Assembly: GCA_964416905.1 (NCBI GenBank) | Contig: CAYQFL010000003.1 | Coordinates: 1-41,517, forward strand | Direction of reading: 5' to 3' | DNA length: 41,517 nt | Source of the DNA: JASKKU01 sp964416905 | Lineage (GTDB): Archaea > Nanobdellota > Nanobdellia > Woesearchaeales > JASKKU01 | In this document: in pieces, positions 7,356 to 15,965 of the stretch | Layout: every line of letters begins with the position of its first letter | Position numbering within the stretch: the first letter of the stretch is position 1 | Translations under genes and position numbers: made by a program | The notes under the pieces: model-generated | The model's input: only the letters and a program-made list of their open reading frames with translations | Databases searched by the model: none | Told to the model about the DNA's origin: nothing

Positions 7356-8186
7356 TTGATCGTGAACGATGAGTTCTTAAACAAACTGCGAAGATATTTC
7401 AATTTGAATTTGTATGAGGTCAAGGTTTGGACTGCACTGTTATCTAGAGGCAGTGCAACAGCAGGAGAATTATCAGACATTGCTAATGTTCCTAGATCCA
7501 GAAGTTATGATGTCCTAGAAAGTTTAGAAAAGAAGGGTTTTGTAATTGTAAAGTTTGGCAAACCTATAAAATATTTAGCTGTTCCACCTGAGGAAGTTCT
7601 TGAGAGAGCTAAAAAGAACATGTTAAAGGAAGCAGAGGAGCGTGTTAAAAAGCTAGAGCAATTGAAAGACAGTGAATTAATTCAAGAACTAAAGAGTTTG
7701 CATGAAAGAGGTGTTGAACTGGTTGAACCACATGAAAAGAGCGGTTCATTAAGAGGAAGACATAATTTGTATAATCACATAGACTTCTTATTAAAGAGTG
7801 CTGAACACACTATTTCCTGCGTCACAACAGAAAAAGAGTTCATTAGATTAGTTGAAACCTTAAAGCCAACTTTGGAAAGCGCTGCTAAGAGAGGTGTTAA
7901 GATAAGGTTTGCTACAGAAATCAGCGATAGTGAAGAAATGAAACTTGCTTTGAAAGACATTGAAGGCATTGGTGAAGTAAGACATCTAAAACATATAAAG
8001 GCAAGGTTTGTTATAGTTGATGGAAAGGAGTTAATGTTTATGATAATGCACGATGAAGAAGTTCACCCATCGTATGATGTAGGTATTTGGGTGAATACAG
8101 AGTTCTTTGCTAGTGCTCTTGAAGAATTATTCAACATTGCTTGGAAAGATCTAGAAGTTATAGTTAAAGCTAAGAAAAAGAAGTAA
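7356..8186 (+). CDS. TrmB-family transcriptional regulator (paralogue 2)
   Basis: This protein has the same architecture as the regulator at 3007: a winged helix-turn-helix (about residues 5-80) with LYEVKVWTALLSRG and NVPRSRSYDVL, a charged helical linker (about 82-115), and an alpha/beta C-terminal domain (about 120-265). The C-terminal domain and the linker have diverged far more than the DNA-binding domain, so the two may read similar sites but respond to different signals (inference). The C-terminus ends in a basic AKKKK tail absent from paralogue 1. The start is TTG, chosen because GGAGGT lies 7 bases upstream and the resulting N-terminus aligns with the paralogue. It is divergent from ABCE1. 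Confidence 0.85.
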   Translation: MIVNDEFLNKLRRYFNLNLYEVKVWTALLSRGSATAGELSDIANVPRSRSYDVLESLEKKGFVIVKFGKPIKYLAVPPEEVLERAKKNMLKEAEERVKKLEQLKDSELIQELKSLHERGVELVEPHEKSGSLRGRHNLYNHIDFLLKSAEHTISCVTTEKEFIRLVETLKPTLESAAKRGVKIRFATEISDSEEMKLALKDIEGIGEVRHLKHIKARFVIVDGKELMFMIMHDEEVHPSYDVGIWVNTEFFASALEELFNIAWKDLEVIVKAKKKK

Positions 8187-8188
8187 AC

Positions 8189-8205
8189 TTTCTTTTTTTA
8201 TTTTC
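8189..8205 (+). terminator. T-tract terminator after TrmB-like 2
   Basis: TTTCTTTTTTTATTTTC begins 3 bases after the stop codon. It has no stable hairpin, as is typical of archaeal termination. Confidence 0.45.
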
Positions 8206-8281
8206 TAATTCTCTTGTTTTCTTTCTAATTGTGTTGCTAATTTAGGAAAGGTTTTTATTTCTCTTTAATCTGCCAAAGATC

Positions 8282-9433
8282 ATGATTGAAAAAACAAAGT
8301 ATGCATCATTATACATTAATGAACTGCCTGAAGGATGCAAACTCTGTGTGAAAGGACAGAAAACAGTCATATTTGTTACAGGATTATGTTCGCAAAATTG
8401 TTTCTATTGCCCGCTCTCTGAACAAAAGAAGAATAAGGATGTCATTTACATTAATGAAATGCCTTTAGATAATGAAGATGACTTTGATTCAATCATTGAA
8501 GAAGCTGAGTCCCATAATTCTTTAGGAGCGGGAATAACTGGTGGAGACCCATTAGTAAAACTTGACAGAACTGTAAAGATTATTAAGAAGTTAAAGGAGC
8601 ATTTTGGTAAAAAATATCATATCCATTTGTATACTCCTTTAACTTTAGTAGATGAAGAAAAATTAAAAGCGTTGTGTGATGCGGGATTAGATGAGATACG
8701 GTTTCATCCAGATATCTTTAATGAAAAACTTTGGGATAGAATTTCAATAGCAAAGAAGTTTAACTGGGATGTCGGAATAGAGATTCCTGTAATTCCTGGC
8801 GCAGAGGATAAAACAATTAAGCTCTTAGATTTTGTTAAAGATAAAGTCGACTTTATAAACCTAAACGAACTTGAATACTCTGACACAAACGCAACCAAGT
8901 TATCAGAGAAAGGTTTCTTTACAAAAAACGATTTGAGTTATGCAATCAAAGGTTCTGAACTTAGTGCCAAAAAGCTCTTAACTTTCATCAATAAAAAGAT
9001 TTACCCATATTATAAAATCAAATGCCATTTTTGTACAGCAACAACAAAGGATAAGTTTCAATTAAGAAATAGAATGAAGCTTAAGGCAAAGAACATTAAA
9101 CTGCCTGTTGATTTAGTATCTAAAGATGGAATGCTTATGAGGGGTTGTATTTATCTGAGAAGCATGTTTGATGAGAATTATAGAAAAGTCAATTTGGAAG
9201 AAAAAGGCATAACTGGTGAAGAAATTATTTCAAAACTAAAAAATGCGAAACAAGAATTATCTAAGGTCTTCAAGAAAAAAATATATTTAGATTTAGATAA
9301 AAAAAGACTTATCGTAGAGCCTAAAAAACTAATAAGTCATTTAGATGAAATTCCTGAGAAATACATTTGCGCATTAGTTGAAGAATATCCAACCTTTGAT
9401 AAATTAGAGGTAACAGTTAATTTTTTAAATTAA
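8282..9433 (+). CDS. Radical SAM protein, COG2108-like, with extra cysteine pairs
   Basis: The radical SAM signature is C36-SQN-C40-FY-C43, which would hold a 4Fe-4S cluster that cleaves S-adenosylmethionine. A TGGDPL motif near residue 85 fits the SAM-binding GGE-type strand. The overall pattern fits the archaeal group related to pyruvate formate-lyase activating enzymes (COG2108), whose substrate is not known to me. Additional cysteines are C19-x2-C22 before the signature, C248-x2-C251 (KCHFC) and C289, which could bind an auxiliary cluster or zinc. At 383 residues it is longer than typical activases; the last 90 residues form an extra domain with no motif I recognise. ATG 8282 has no Shine-Dalgarno sequence and a T/A-rich promoter-like region upstream. 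Confidence 0.75.
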   Translation: MIEKTKYASLYINELPEGCKLCVKGQKTVIFVTGLCSQNCFYCPLSEQKKNKDVIYINEMPLDNEDDFDSIIEEAESHNSLGAGITGGDPLVKLDRTVKIIKKLKEHFGKKYHIHLYTPLTLVDEEKLKALCDAGLDEIRFHPDIFNEKLWDRISIAKKFNWDVGIEIPVIPGAEDKTIKLLDFVKDKVDFINLNELEYSDTNATKLSEKGFFTKNDLSYAIKGSELSAKKLLTFINKKIYPYYKIKCHFCTATTKDKFQLRNRMKLKAKNIKLPVDLVSKDGMLMRGCIYLRSMFDENYRKVNLEEKGITGEEIISKLKNAKQELSKVFKKKIYLDLDKKRLIVEPKKLISHLDEIPEKYICALVEEYPTFDKLEVTVNFLN

Positions 9434-9514
9434 TTTAATAAAACGCAATTATTGTTAAGGGATACAAATTAATGATATCATTTTATTTAATATTCATTAA
9501 CAAAGGTGAATATA

Positions 9515-12223
9515 ATGGAACCAGATTTTTATAAGATTGCTAGGAAATGGCAACAAGAATGGGAAAAGAACGAAATCTTCAAAGTTAAAGAAGATAACGC
9601 TAAAAAAAAATTCTATTGCTTAGAAATGTTTCCCTATCCATCAGGCTACCTGCACATGGGTCATGTTAGAAATTATTCCATAGGAGATGCATACGCAAGA
9701 TTTAAACGAATGAACGGTTTTAATGTTTTATATCCAATGGGTTATGATTCTTTTGGATTGCCTGCAGAGAATGCTGCAATAAAACACAAGGTTAATCCAA
9801 AGGAATGGACTGAAAATAATATTGAGGGTATAAAACAACAGCAAAAAGAGATGGGTTTTTCTTACGACTGGTCAAGAGAGATTGCCACGCATAAAGAAGA
9901 ATATTACAAATGGAATCAGTGGTTGTTCATACAATTCTGGAAGAAAAGTTTGGTTTATCAAAAAGAAGGACTGGTTAATTGGTGCCCTAGCTGTAATACG
10001 GTTTTAGCAAACGAACAAGTAATTGATGGCAAATGTTGGAGATGCGGCTCAGAAGTTGAGAAGAGAAACTTAAAACAATGGTTCTTAAAGATCACTGCTT
10101 ATGCTGACAGATTATTGAAAGATTTAGATAAACTGGAAGGATGGCCTGAACCTGTTAAGATTATGCAGAAGAATTGGATTGGCAGGTCTGAAGGTACTTT
10201 GATAAAATTCAAAGTTAAAGACCTCGATTTAGAGATTTCCACCTTTACAACAAGAGCTGATACTATTTACGGTATTACCTATCTTGTTATTGCTCCAGAA
10301 CATCCTGTAACTCAAGAATTAATCAAAGATTTGGAAAACAGGGAAGACGCTGAAAAGTTCATACAAGAATGTTTAAAAGAGAGCTATGAAAGCAGGACTG
10401 CTGAAGATAAAGAGAAAAAAGGGTTCTTCACTGGCAAGTATGCTATTAACCCTGTGAATAATGAAGAGGTTCCAATTTTCATCGCAAACTATGTTCTAGG
10501 CGATTATGGAACTGGAGTTGTTATGGGTGTACCAGCTCATGATCAAAGAGACTTTATGTTTGCTAAAGAGCACAACTTGCCAATCAAAGTTGTAATACAG
10601 CCAGAGGATTATGATTTAGATCCAAACAAAATGACTAGAGCTTATACTGAACCAGGAATCTTAGTTAACAGCGATAAATTTAACGGAATGAACAATCTTG
10701 AAGCAATTCCTGAGATTCAAAAATATTTAGAGGAGAATGGCTGGGGTGGCAAAACTGTAAGTTATAAGTTAAGAGATTGGTTAATTTCTAGACAAAGATA
10801 TTGGGGAACGCCTATACCTATGATTTATTGTGAGAACTGCGGTGTTGTTCCTGAAAAAGAAGAGAATTTGCCTGTGAAATTGCCTGAAGATGTTGAGTTT
10901 ACAGGATCAGGAAACCCTATTGAAACTTCTAAGAGTTTTGTTAACATAAAATGCCCATACTGTGGCGGTAATGCTAGAAGAGAAACTGATACAATGGATA
11001 CTTTCTTTGACTCCTCCTGGTATTTCTTAAGGTACACAAGTCCTAAAGATGATAAAGAACCGTTTGACAAAGATAAAGTTGATTATTGGTTGCCTGTTGA
11101 CCAATACATTGGAGGAATAGAACATGCTGTATTGCATTTGCTTTATTCAAGGTTCTTTACAAAAGTATTATTTGACCTTGGATTAGTGAATTTCGAGGAA
11201 CCGTTTACTAGGTTGCTAACCCAGGGAATGGTCATAAAAGACGGCGCAAAAATGTCTAAGTCTTTAGGCAACGTTGTTGATCCGCAAGAATTTAATCTAA
11301 AGTACGGCCCAGATACATCTAGATTATTTATCTTGTTTGCGGCATCTCCTGAGAAAGAACTTGATTGGAGGGACAGAGCTGCTGAGGGCACCTATAGGTT
11401 TTTAGTCAAACTTTACAACAATATACTGTCTGCAAAAGAGCTCATTGAAAAGAGCGATAGGAAAGAGTTAGACGATTACGATAGGTATATCTTAAGCATA
11501 ATAAACAGAGGAGTAAAGGAAGTAACCGAAATGTTCGAGACCTTTAAGTTTAACCTTGCTACAGCGAAAATCATGCAGATAAGCGACGAGCTATTTAGTT
11601 ATATAAGAAAAAGTGATGTTAATGGACAAGTATTAAAAGAAAGTGTTGAGAAGTTACTTAAGATAATTTCTCCTATGACACCACATATCGCTGAAGAGCT
11701 TTGGCACGAGTTAGGCAACAATACTTTCATTTCGTTAGAAAGCTGGCCAACTTATGACGAAAACTTAATTGATGACAAGCTGGAGTTTTTGATATCATTA
11801 CACGAAAATGTTGCTGAAGATATTCGAACCATAAAGAAGCTTGTTAATAAAGATGTTAGCAAAGTGAAAGTTATTCTTGCAGAAGAATGGAAGTATGATT
11901 TATACAATTTCATTAAAAGGGAGTTTAAAGGTACGGACAATTACAAAGACATCATTAGCAAAGTAATGAACAGCGAGTTCAAGAAGTATGGAAAAGCTGC
12001 TTTAACAATTGCAAACAATTTCGTAAAGAATCCGCAGTTAATAACGCAACCAGTATTTGAAAGAAATGAGGAGATGAATGCGTATATGCTAACAATAGAA
12101 GATATTAAATTAAGGGCAGGGCTTGATTGCGAAATTGAAGTAACTTTTGAAACAACAAATGATCTAGAGAAAAGGAAACAACAAAACGCCAATCCTGGGA
12201 AGCCAGCAATTATTTTAGAATAA
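9515..12223 (+). CDS. leuS: Leucyl-tRNA synthetase, bacterial type
   Basis: This is a class Ia synthetase for tRNA-Leu with an editing domain. The N-terminus MFPYPSGYLHMGHVRNYSIG carries the HIGH motif (HMGH). YDSFGLPAENAA, GFSYDWSRE, NWCPSC...LANEQVIDG and NWIGRSEG follow the Escherichia coli-type enzyme rather than the archaeal/eukaryotic type. The CP1 editing domain shows the T-rich FTTRADTIYG and VPAHDQRD. KMSKSLGNVVDP lies at about residue 579. Length is 902 residues with the full C-terminal region. An in-frame GTG at 9506 exists, but AAAGGTGA (9502-9509) gives normal spacing only for ATG 9515. The epimerase gene follows after 12 bases. Its bacterial affinity beside archaeal-type TyrRS and IleRS suggests lateral transfer. 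Confidence 0.95.
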   Translation: MEPDFYKIARKWQQEWEKNEIFKVKEDNAKKKFYCLEMFPYPSGYLHMGHVRNYSIGDAYARFKRMNGFNVLYPMGYDSFGLPAENAAIKHKVNPKEWTENNIEGIKQQQKEMGFSYDWSREIATHKEEYYKWNQWLFIQFWKKSLVYQKEGLVNWCPSCNTVLANEQVIDGKCWRCGSEVEKRNLKQWFLKITAYADRLLKDLDKLEGWPEPVKIMQKNWIGRSEGTLIKFKVKDLDLEISTFTTRADTIYGITYLVIAPEHPVTQELIKDLENREDAEKFIQECLKESYESRTAEDKEKKGFFTGKYAINPVNNEEVPIFIANYVLGDYGTGVVMGVPAHDQRDFMFAKEHNLPIKVVIQPEDYDLDPNKMTRAYTEPGILVNSDKFNGMNNLEAIPEIQKYLEENGWGGKTVSYKLRDWLISRQRYWGTPIPMIYCENCGVVPEKEENLPVKLPEDVEFTGSGNPIETSKSFVNIKCPYCGGNARRETDTMDTFFDSSWYFLRYTSPKDDKEPFDKDKVDYWLPVDQYIGGIEHAVLHLLYSRFFTKVLFDLGLVNFEEPFTRLLTQGMVIKDGAKMSKSLGNVVDPQEFNLKYGPDTSRLFILFAASPEKELDWRDRAAEGTYRFLVKLYNNILSAKELIEKSDRKELDDYDRYILSIINRGVKEVTEMFETFKFNLATAKIMQISDELFSYIRKSDVNGQVLKESVEKLLKIISPMTPHIAEELWHELGNNTFISLESWPTYDENLIDDKLEFLISLHENVAEDIRTIKKLVNKDVSKVKVILAEEWKYDLYNFIKREFKGTDNYKDIISKVMNSEFKKYGKAALTIANNFVKNPQLITQPVFERNEEMNAYMLTIEDIKLRAGLDCEIEVTFETTNDLEKRKQQNANPGKPAIILE

Positions 12224-12235
12224 ACACTAAACAAA

Positions 12236-13162
12236 ATGAAAGTTTTAGTAACCGGCGGTGCTGGATTTATTGGTTCGCACCTTGTTGACAAACTAATCCT
12301 GGAAGGATTTGAAGTTTTTGTTATTGATAACTTATCTACAGGAAAGTTAGAAAATGTAAACAAAAAGGCAAAGCTTATTGTTGGCGACATTCAAAGTGAA
12401 TATATGTTAAACGATTTGTTCAAGAAAAATGATTTCTCGTTTGTGTTTCATCTAGCTGCTCAGATAAGTGTTTCAAATTCTGTGAAGAATCCAGTGAAAG
12501 ATGCTCAAACAAACATAATTGGTAGCTTGAATTTAATAAAGAAATGTGTAGAACATAAGGTCAAGAAGATAATTTTCTCTTCCACTGGGGGAGCGATTTA
12601 CGGAGATGTTAACGTATTTCCTACAAATGAAGAGGTTTTTCCCAGACCAATTTCTCCATACGGAATAGCGAAATTTTCTGTTGAGAATTACTTAAGATTC
12701 GCGAAAAGTGAATTCGGGTTAGATTATACTGTCTTGAGGTATAGTAATGTTTATGGTCCACGACAAGATCCTCATGGAGAAGCTGGAGTAATCGCAATAT
12801 TTTCTTCAAGAATGCTTAAAGGGGATGAAGTAATAATCTTTGGTGACGGCGAATATGTTAGAGATTATGTTTTTGTAAGTGATGTAGTGAATGCAAATAT
12901 AAAAGCTATGAGCAAAGGAAGCGGAGAAACATTTAATATTGCTACATCTAACGGCATTTCTGTAAATGAACTATTTCAAATTCTAAAGAATTTAACAGGA
13001 TATGATAAAGATCCTGTTTACAAATCACCAAGAGAAGGAGATATTAGAAAGAGTGTCCTAAGTTATGAAAAAGCAAAGAGGGAACTTGATTGGGAACCTA
13101 AAATTAATATAAACGAAGGATTAAAGAGAACTGTTGAATGGTTTAAAGAGAACTCAAGTTAA
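12236..13162 (+). CDS. NAD-dependent sugar-nucleotide epimerase/dehydratase (extended SDR)
   Basis: The Rossmann motif TGGAGFIGSHL sits at residues 6-16 and the NAD-binding acidic strand ends VIDNLSTGK. FSSTGGAIYGD and SPYGIAKFSVE supply the catalytic Ser/Thr and the YxxxK pair. RYSNVYGPRQDPHGEAGV and GDGEYVRDYVFVSDVV are typical of UDP-glucose 4-epimerase-like enzymes in the GalE/WbpP group. The 308-residue length is normal. The likely role is interconverting UDP-sugars for glycans of the cell surface or N-glycosylation, which fits the many N-x-S/T sites in the surface proteins nearby; the exact substrate cannot be read from the sequence. It starts 12 bases after leuS with no Shine-Dalgarno sequence and may be cotranscribed. 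Confidence 0.9.
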   Translation: MKVLVTGGAGFIGSHLVDKLILEGFEVFVIDNLSTGKLENVNKKAKLIVGDIQSEYMLNDLFKKNDFSFVFHLAAQISVSNSVKNPVKDAQTNIIGSLNLIKKCVEHKVKKIIFSSTGGAIYGDVNVFPTNEEVFPRPISPYGIAKFSVENYLRFAKSEFGLDYTVLRYSNVYGPRQDPHGEAGVIAIFSSRMLKGDEVIIFGDGEYVRDYVFVSDVVNANIKAMSKGSGETFNIATSNGISVNELFQILKNLTGYDKDPVYKSPREGDIRKSVLSYEKAKRELDWEPKININEGLKRTVEWFKENSS

Positions 13163-13210
13163 ACTTCAGGTCAAAACAAACATAAAAAGAAGAAATAAAA
13201 AGCAAAAAAA

Positions 13211-15838
13211 TTAGTTGTTGTTTTCTCTTCTGATTTCTGCTTGCGCTGCTGCCAAGATTGCGATTGGTACTCTGTAAGGCGAGCAGCTTACATAATCTAA
13301 GTTAATCTCTCTACAGAAATCAACTGTTCTTGGCTCACCGCCCTGTTCACCGCAGATTCCTACCGATAAATTAGGATTCGCTGCTTTACCGTTGTTTAAA
13401 GTAAACTGCATCAACTTACCGACGCCTTTAACATCAACAGTCTTAAATGGATCATCCTCTAGGATTTCATCTTTTAAGTAAATCGGCAAGAATTTACCAA
13501 TGTCATCTCTTGAAAAACCAAAGGTCATCTGAGTTAAATCATTTGTTCCAAAGCTAAAGAAATCCGCATATCTAGCTATTTCATCAGCAGTAAGCGCAGC
13601 TCTTGGCACTTCTATCATGGTACCTACTTTGTATTCAACATTAACTCCTGTTTCTTCCATAATTTGTTTTGCTACTTTATCAATAGTTTCTCTTACTCTC
13701 TTTAATTCTTCAAAGTGACCAACTAAAGGAACCATAATCTGAGGCTTAACCTTAAGGCCTTCTTTGATTGCGTCCACAGCTGCAAGAATTATTGCTTTAG
13801 TCTGCATCTCCGTAATCTCAGGATAAGTTAATAATAATCTGCAACCTCTGTGTCCCAGCATAGGATTAACTTCCATTAAGTTCTGAACTTTTTCTTTAAC
13901 TATCTCTGATGAAACACCTAATTGCTTAGCAACCGCTTCAATCTCTTCATCTTCTTTAGGTAAGAACTCGTGTAATGGTGGATCTAATAATCTAATTGTT
14001 ACAGGTAAGCCTTCCATTACTTTAAAGATTTTATAGAAGTCTTCTTTCTGCATTGGTAAAATCTTGTTCAAAGCTTTTTCTCTTTCTTCTTTGGTACTTG
14101 CCAAAATCATTTCTCTAACTGCAGTAATTCTATCGCCTTCAAAGAACATATGCTCAGTTCTGCATAAACCAATGCCTTCAGCACCAAACGCTCTTGCAAC
14201 TGATGAATCTTTTGGCGTATCTGCATTAGTTCTTACGCCTAGTTTCTTTATCTCTTTAGCCCAGGTCATAATTGTCTCAAAGTTACCGCTTAAGTCTGGT
14301 TCAACTAATGGCAATTGACCTAGGTAAACTTCACCAGTATTACCATCCAAAGTGATCCAATCTCCTGGTTTTATTGTGATATCCTTTACTTTAATTACAT
14401 TATTTTCTTCATCAACAATCAAATCAGAACAACCAACAACTGCACATTTACCAATGCCTCTTGCAACAACAGCTGCGTGAGAAGTCATACCTCCCCTCTG
14501 GGTTAATATGCCTTGAGCTGCATTCATTCCTTTAATGTCCTCAGGGCTGGTTTCGCTTCTAACAAGAACGACTTTTTCGTTTTTCTCAGCAAGCTCAAAT
14601 GCTTCTTGAGAGTTCAATACAACTTTACCAACAGCAGCTCCTGGTGAAGCTGGCAAACCTTGAGCTATTGGCTTGTGTTTCTGTTTAGCTACAGGATCTA
14701 TTCTCTTATGTAAAAGTTGATTCAACGCTTCTGGATCAATTCTCATCAGAGCAGTTTTCTTATCAATAATCCCTTCATTAACTAAATCAACAGCAATCTT
14801 AACTGCTGCAAACCCTGTTCTTTGACCATTCCTAGTTTGTAATAGGTAAAGCTTGCCTCTCTGAACAGTAAACTCTACATCCTGCATGTCTTTGTAATGT
14901 TTCTCGAGTTTTTCTTTTATATCTAACAGCTGTTTATACAACTCAGGGAATTTATTTTCCAATTCAGAAATTGGTAACGGAGTTCTTATACCTGCAACAA
15001 CATCTTCACCCTGTGCATTTGGTAGATATTCACCAAAAAGAGCATTTTCTCCTGTTGAAGGATTCCTTGTGAAACAAACTCCTGTACCAGAATCATCACC
15101 AAGGTTACCAAACACCATTGCTTGAACGTTTACAGCTGTTCCTAATAAACCTTTGATGTTCTTTATTCTCCTGTATTCAATTGCTCTCTCATTGTTCCAG
15201 GACTTAAATACAGCTTCAATTGCAAGCCATAACTGTTCCATAGGTTCCTGCGGGAAGGATTTACCTGTTTCCTTTTCAATAAGCTCTTTATACTTTCTAA
15301 CAATCTCCTTCAAATCATCTGCAGTTAACTCAACATCTTGTTCATAACCCTTAGTTTGTTTTATTTCATCAAGAATTTTCTCGAACTTTGAATGTTCAAC
15401 TGAAAGGACTACGTCACCAAACATCTGGATGAACCTTCTATAAGAATCATATGCAAACCTTTCATTATTTGTGTTCTTAGCTAAACCATCAACGGTTTCA
15501 TCATTCAAACCTAGATTAAGAATGGTATCCATCATTCCTGGCATTGAAACAGCTGCACCAGATCTTACTGAAACCAATAGAGGATTTTCTTTATCGCCAA
15601 ACTTCAAACCAATTTTCTTTTGTAATTCTTCAAACTTCTCTTCAACCTGTTGCTTGAGTTCAGGCCATAAAACTAAACCCTTTTCATAATATTCCTTACA
15701 AGCTTCTGTAGTAATGGTTATTCCTGGCGGTACTGGTAAACCTATTTTTGTCATCTCGGCAAGGTTTGCACCTTTTCCCCCAAGAAGCTCCTTCATATCT
15801 TTACTTCCTTCCTCAAAAGAATACACATACTTCTTCAT
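13211..15838 (-). CDS. ppdK: Pyruvate, phosphate dikinase
   Basis: PPDK reversibly converts pyruvate, ATP and phosphate to phosphoenolpyruvate, AMP and diphosphate. In anaerobes it can run in the glycolytic direction. Domain order is an N-terminal nucleotide-binding region (KGANLAEM, then VSVRSGAAVSMPGMMDTILN), a swivelling phosphohistidine domain with GGMTSHAAVVARG (catalytic H454) and a C-terminal PEP-binding barrel with SFGTNDLTQMTFG and catalytic C829 in GICGEQGG. The family usually has GICGEHGG, so a His is Gln here. The ending VSCSPYRVPIAILAAAQ is intact, and 875 residues is normal. An in-frame TTG at 15853 would overlap the Shine-Dalgarno sequence; AGGAGGG at 15844-15850 is 5 bases before ATG 15838, which is the start. 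It is convergent with the epimerase gene. Confidence 0.95.
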   Translation of the reverse strand: MKKYVYSFEEGSKDMKELLGGKGANLAEMTKIGLPVPPGITITTEACKEYYEKGLVLWPELKQQVEEKFEELQKKIGLKFGDKENPLLVSVRSGAAVSMPGMMDTILNLGLNDETVDGLAKNTNNERFAYDSYRRFIQMFGDVVLSVEHSKFEKILDEIKQTKGYEQDVELTADDLKEIVRKYKELIEKETGKSFPQEPMEQLWLAIEAVFKSWNNERAIEYRRIKNIKGLLGTAVNVQAMVFGNLGDDSGTGVCFTRNPSTGENALFGEYLPNAQGEDVVAGIRTPLPISELENKFPELYKQLLDIKEKLEKHYKDMQDVEFTVQRGKLYLLQTRNGQRTGFAAVKIAVDLVNEGIIDKKTALMRIDPEALNQLLHKRIDPVAKQKHKPIAQGLPASPGAAVGKVVLNSQEAFELAEKNEKVVLVRSETSPEDIKGMNAAQGILTQRGGMTSHAAVVARGIGKCAVVGCSDLIVDEENNVIKVKDITIKPGDWITLDGNTGEVYLGQLPLVEPDLSGNFETIMTWAKEIKKLGVRTNADTPKDSSVARAFGAEGIGLCRTEHMFFEGDRITAVREMILASTKEEREKALNKILPMQKEDFYKIFKVMEGLPVTIRLLDPPLHEFLPKEDEEIEAVAKQLGVSSEIVKEKVQNLMEVNPMLGHRGCRLLLTYPEITEMQTKAIILAAVDAIKEGLKVKPQIMVPLVGHFEELKRVRETIDKVAKQIMEETGVNVEYKVGTMIEVPRAALTADEIARYADFFSFGTNDLTQMTFGFSRDDIGKFLPIYLKDEILEDDPFKTVDVKGVGKLMQFTLNNGKAANPNLSVGICGEQGGEPRTVDFCREINLDYVSCSPYRVPIAILAAAQAEIRRENNN

Positions 15839-15843
15839 ATTAT

Positions 15844-15850
15844 CCCTCCT
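15844..15850 (-). promoter_or_regulatory. Strong Shine-Dalgarno of ppdK
   Basis: AGGAGGG on the minus strand lies 5 bases before ATG 15838. It decides this start over the in-frame TTG upstream and is one of the strongest ribosome binding sites in the window. Confidence 0.7.
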
Positions 15851-15965
15851 CAAAAGATATTTAAAACGAAAACTCGTCTCTTAAAAAGCGTCAAAGTGCT
15901 TAGTTTAAAAAATTTATTAACTTTGGATATCTACAAAACTAAGAAAAAAACAAATACACAAAAAA

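Noticed and set aside
7247..7480. 77-codon minus-strand open frame reaching into the ABCE1/TrmB gap
   Set aside because: It overlaps the winged-helix coding region of TrmB-like 2, lacks any recognisable domain, and has no start signals.
11941..12390. 149-codon minus-strand open frame
   Set aside because: It is antisense to the end of leuS and the start of the epimerase gene, both with strong family motifs. Its product is Phe/Ser/Ile-rich low-complexity, as expected of a shadow frame.
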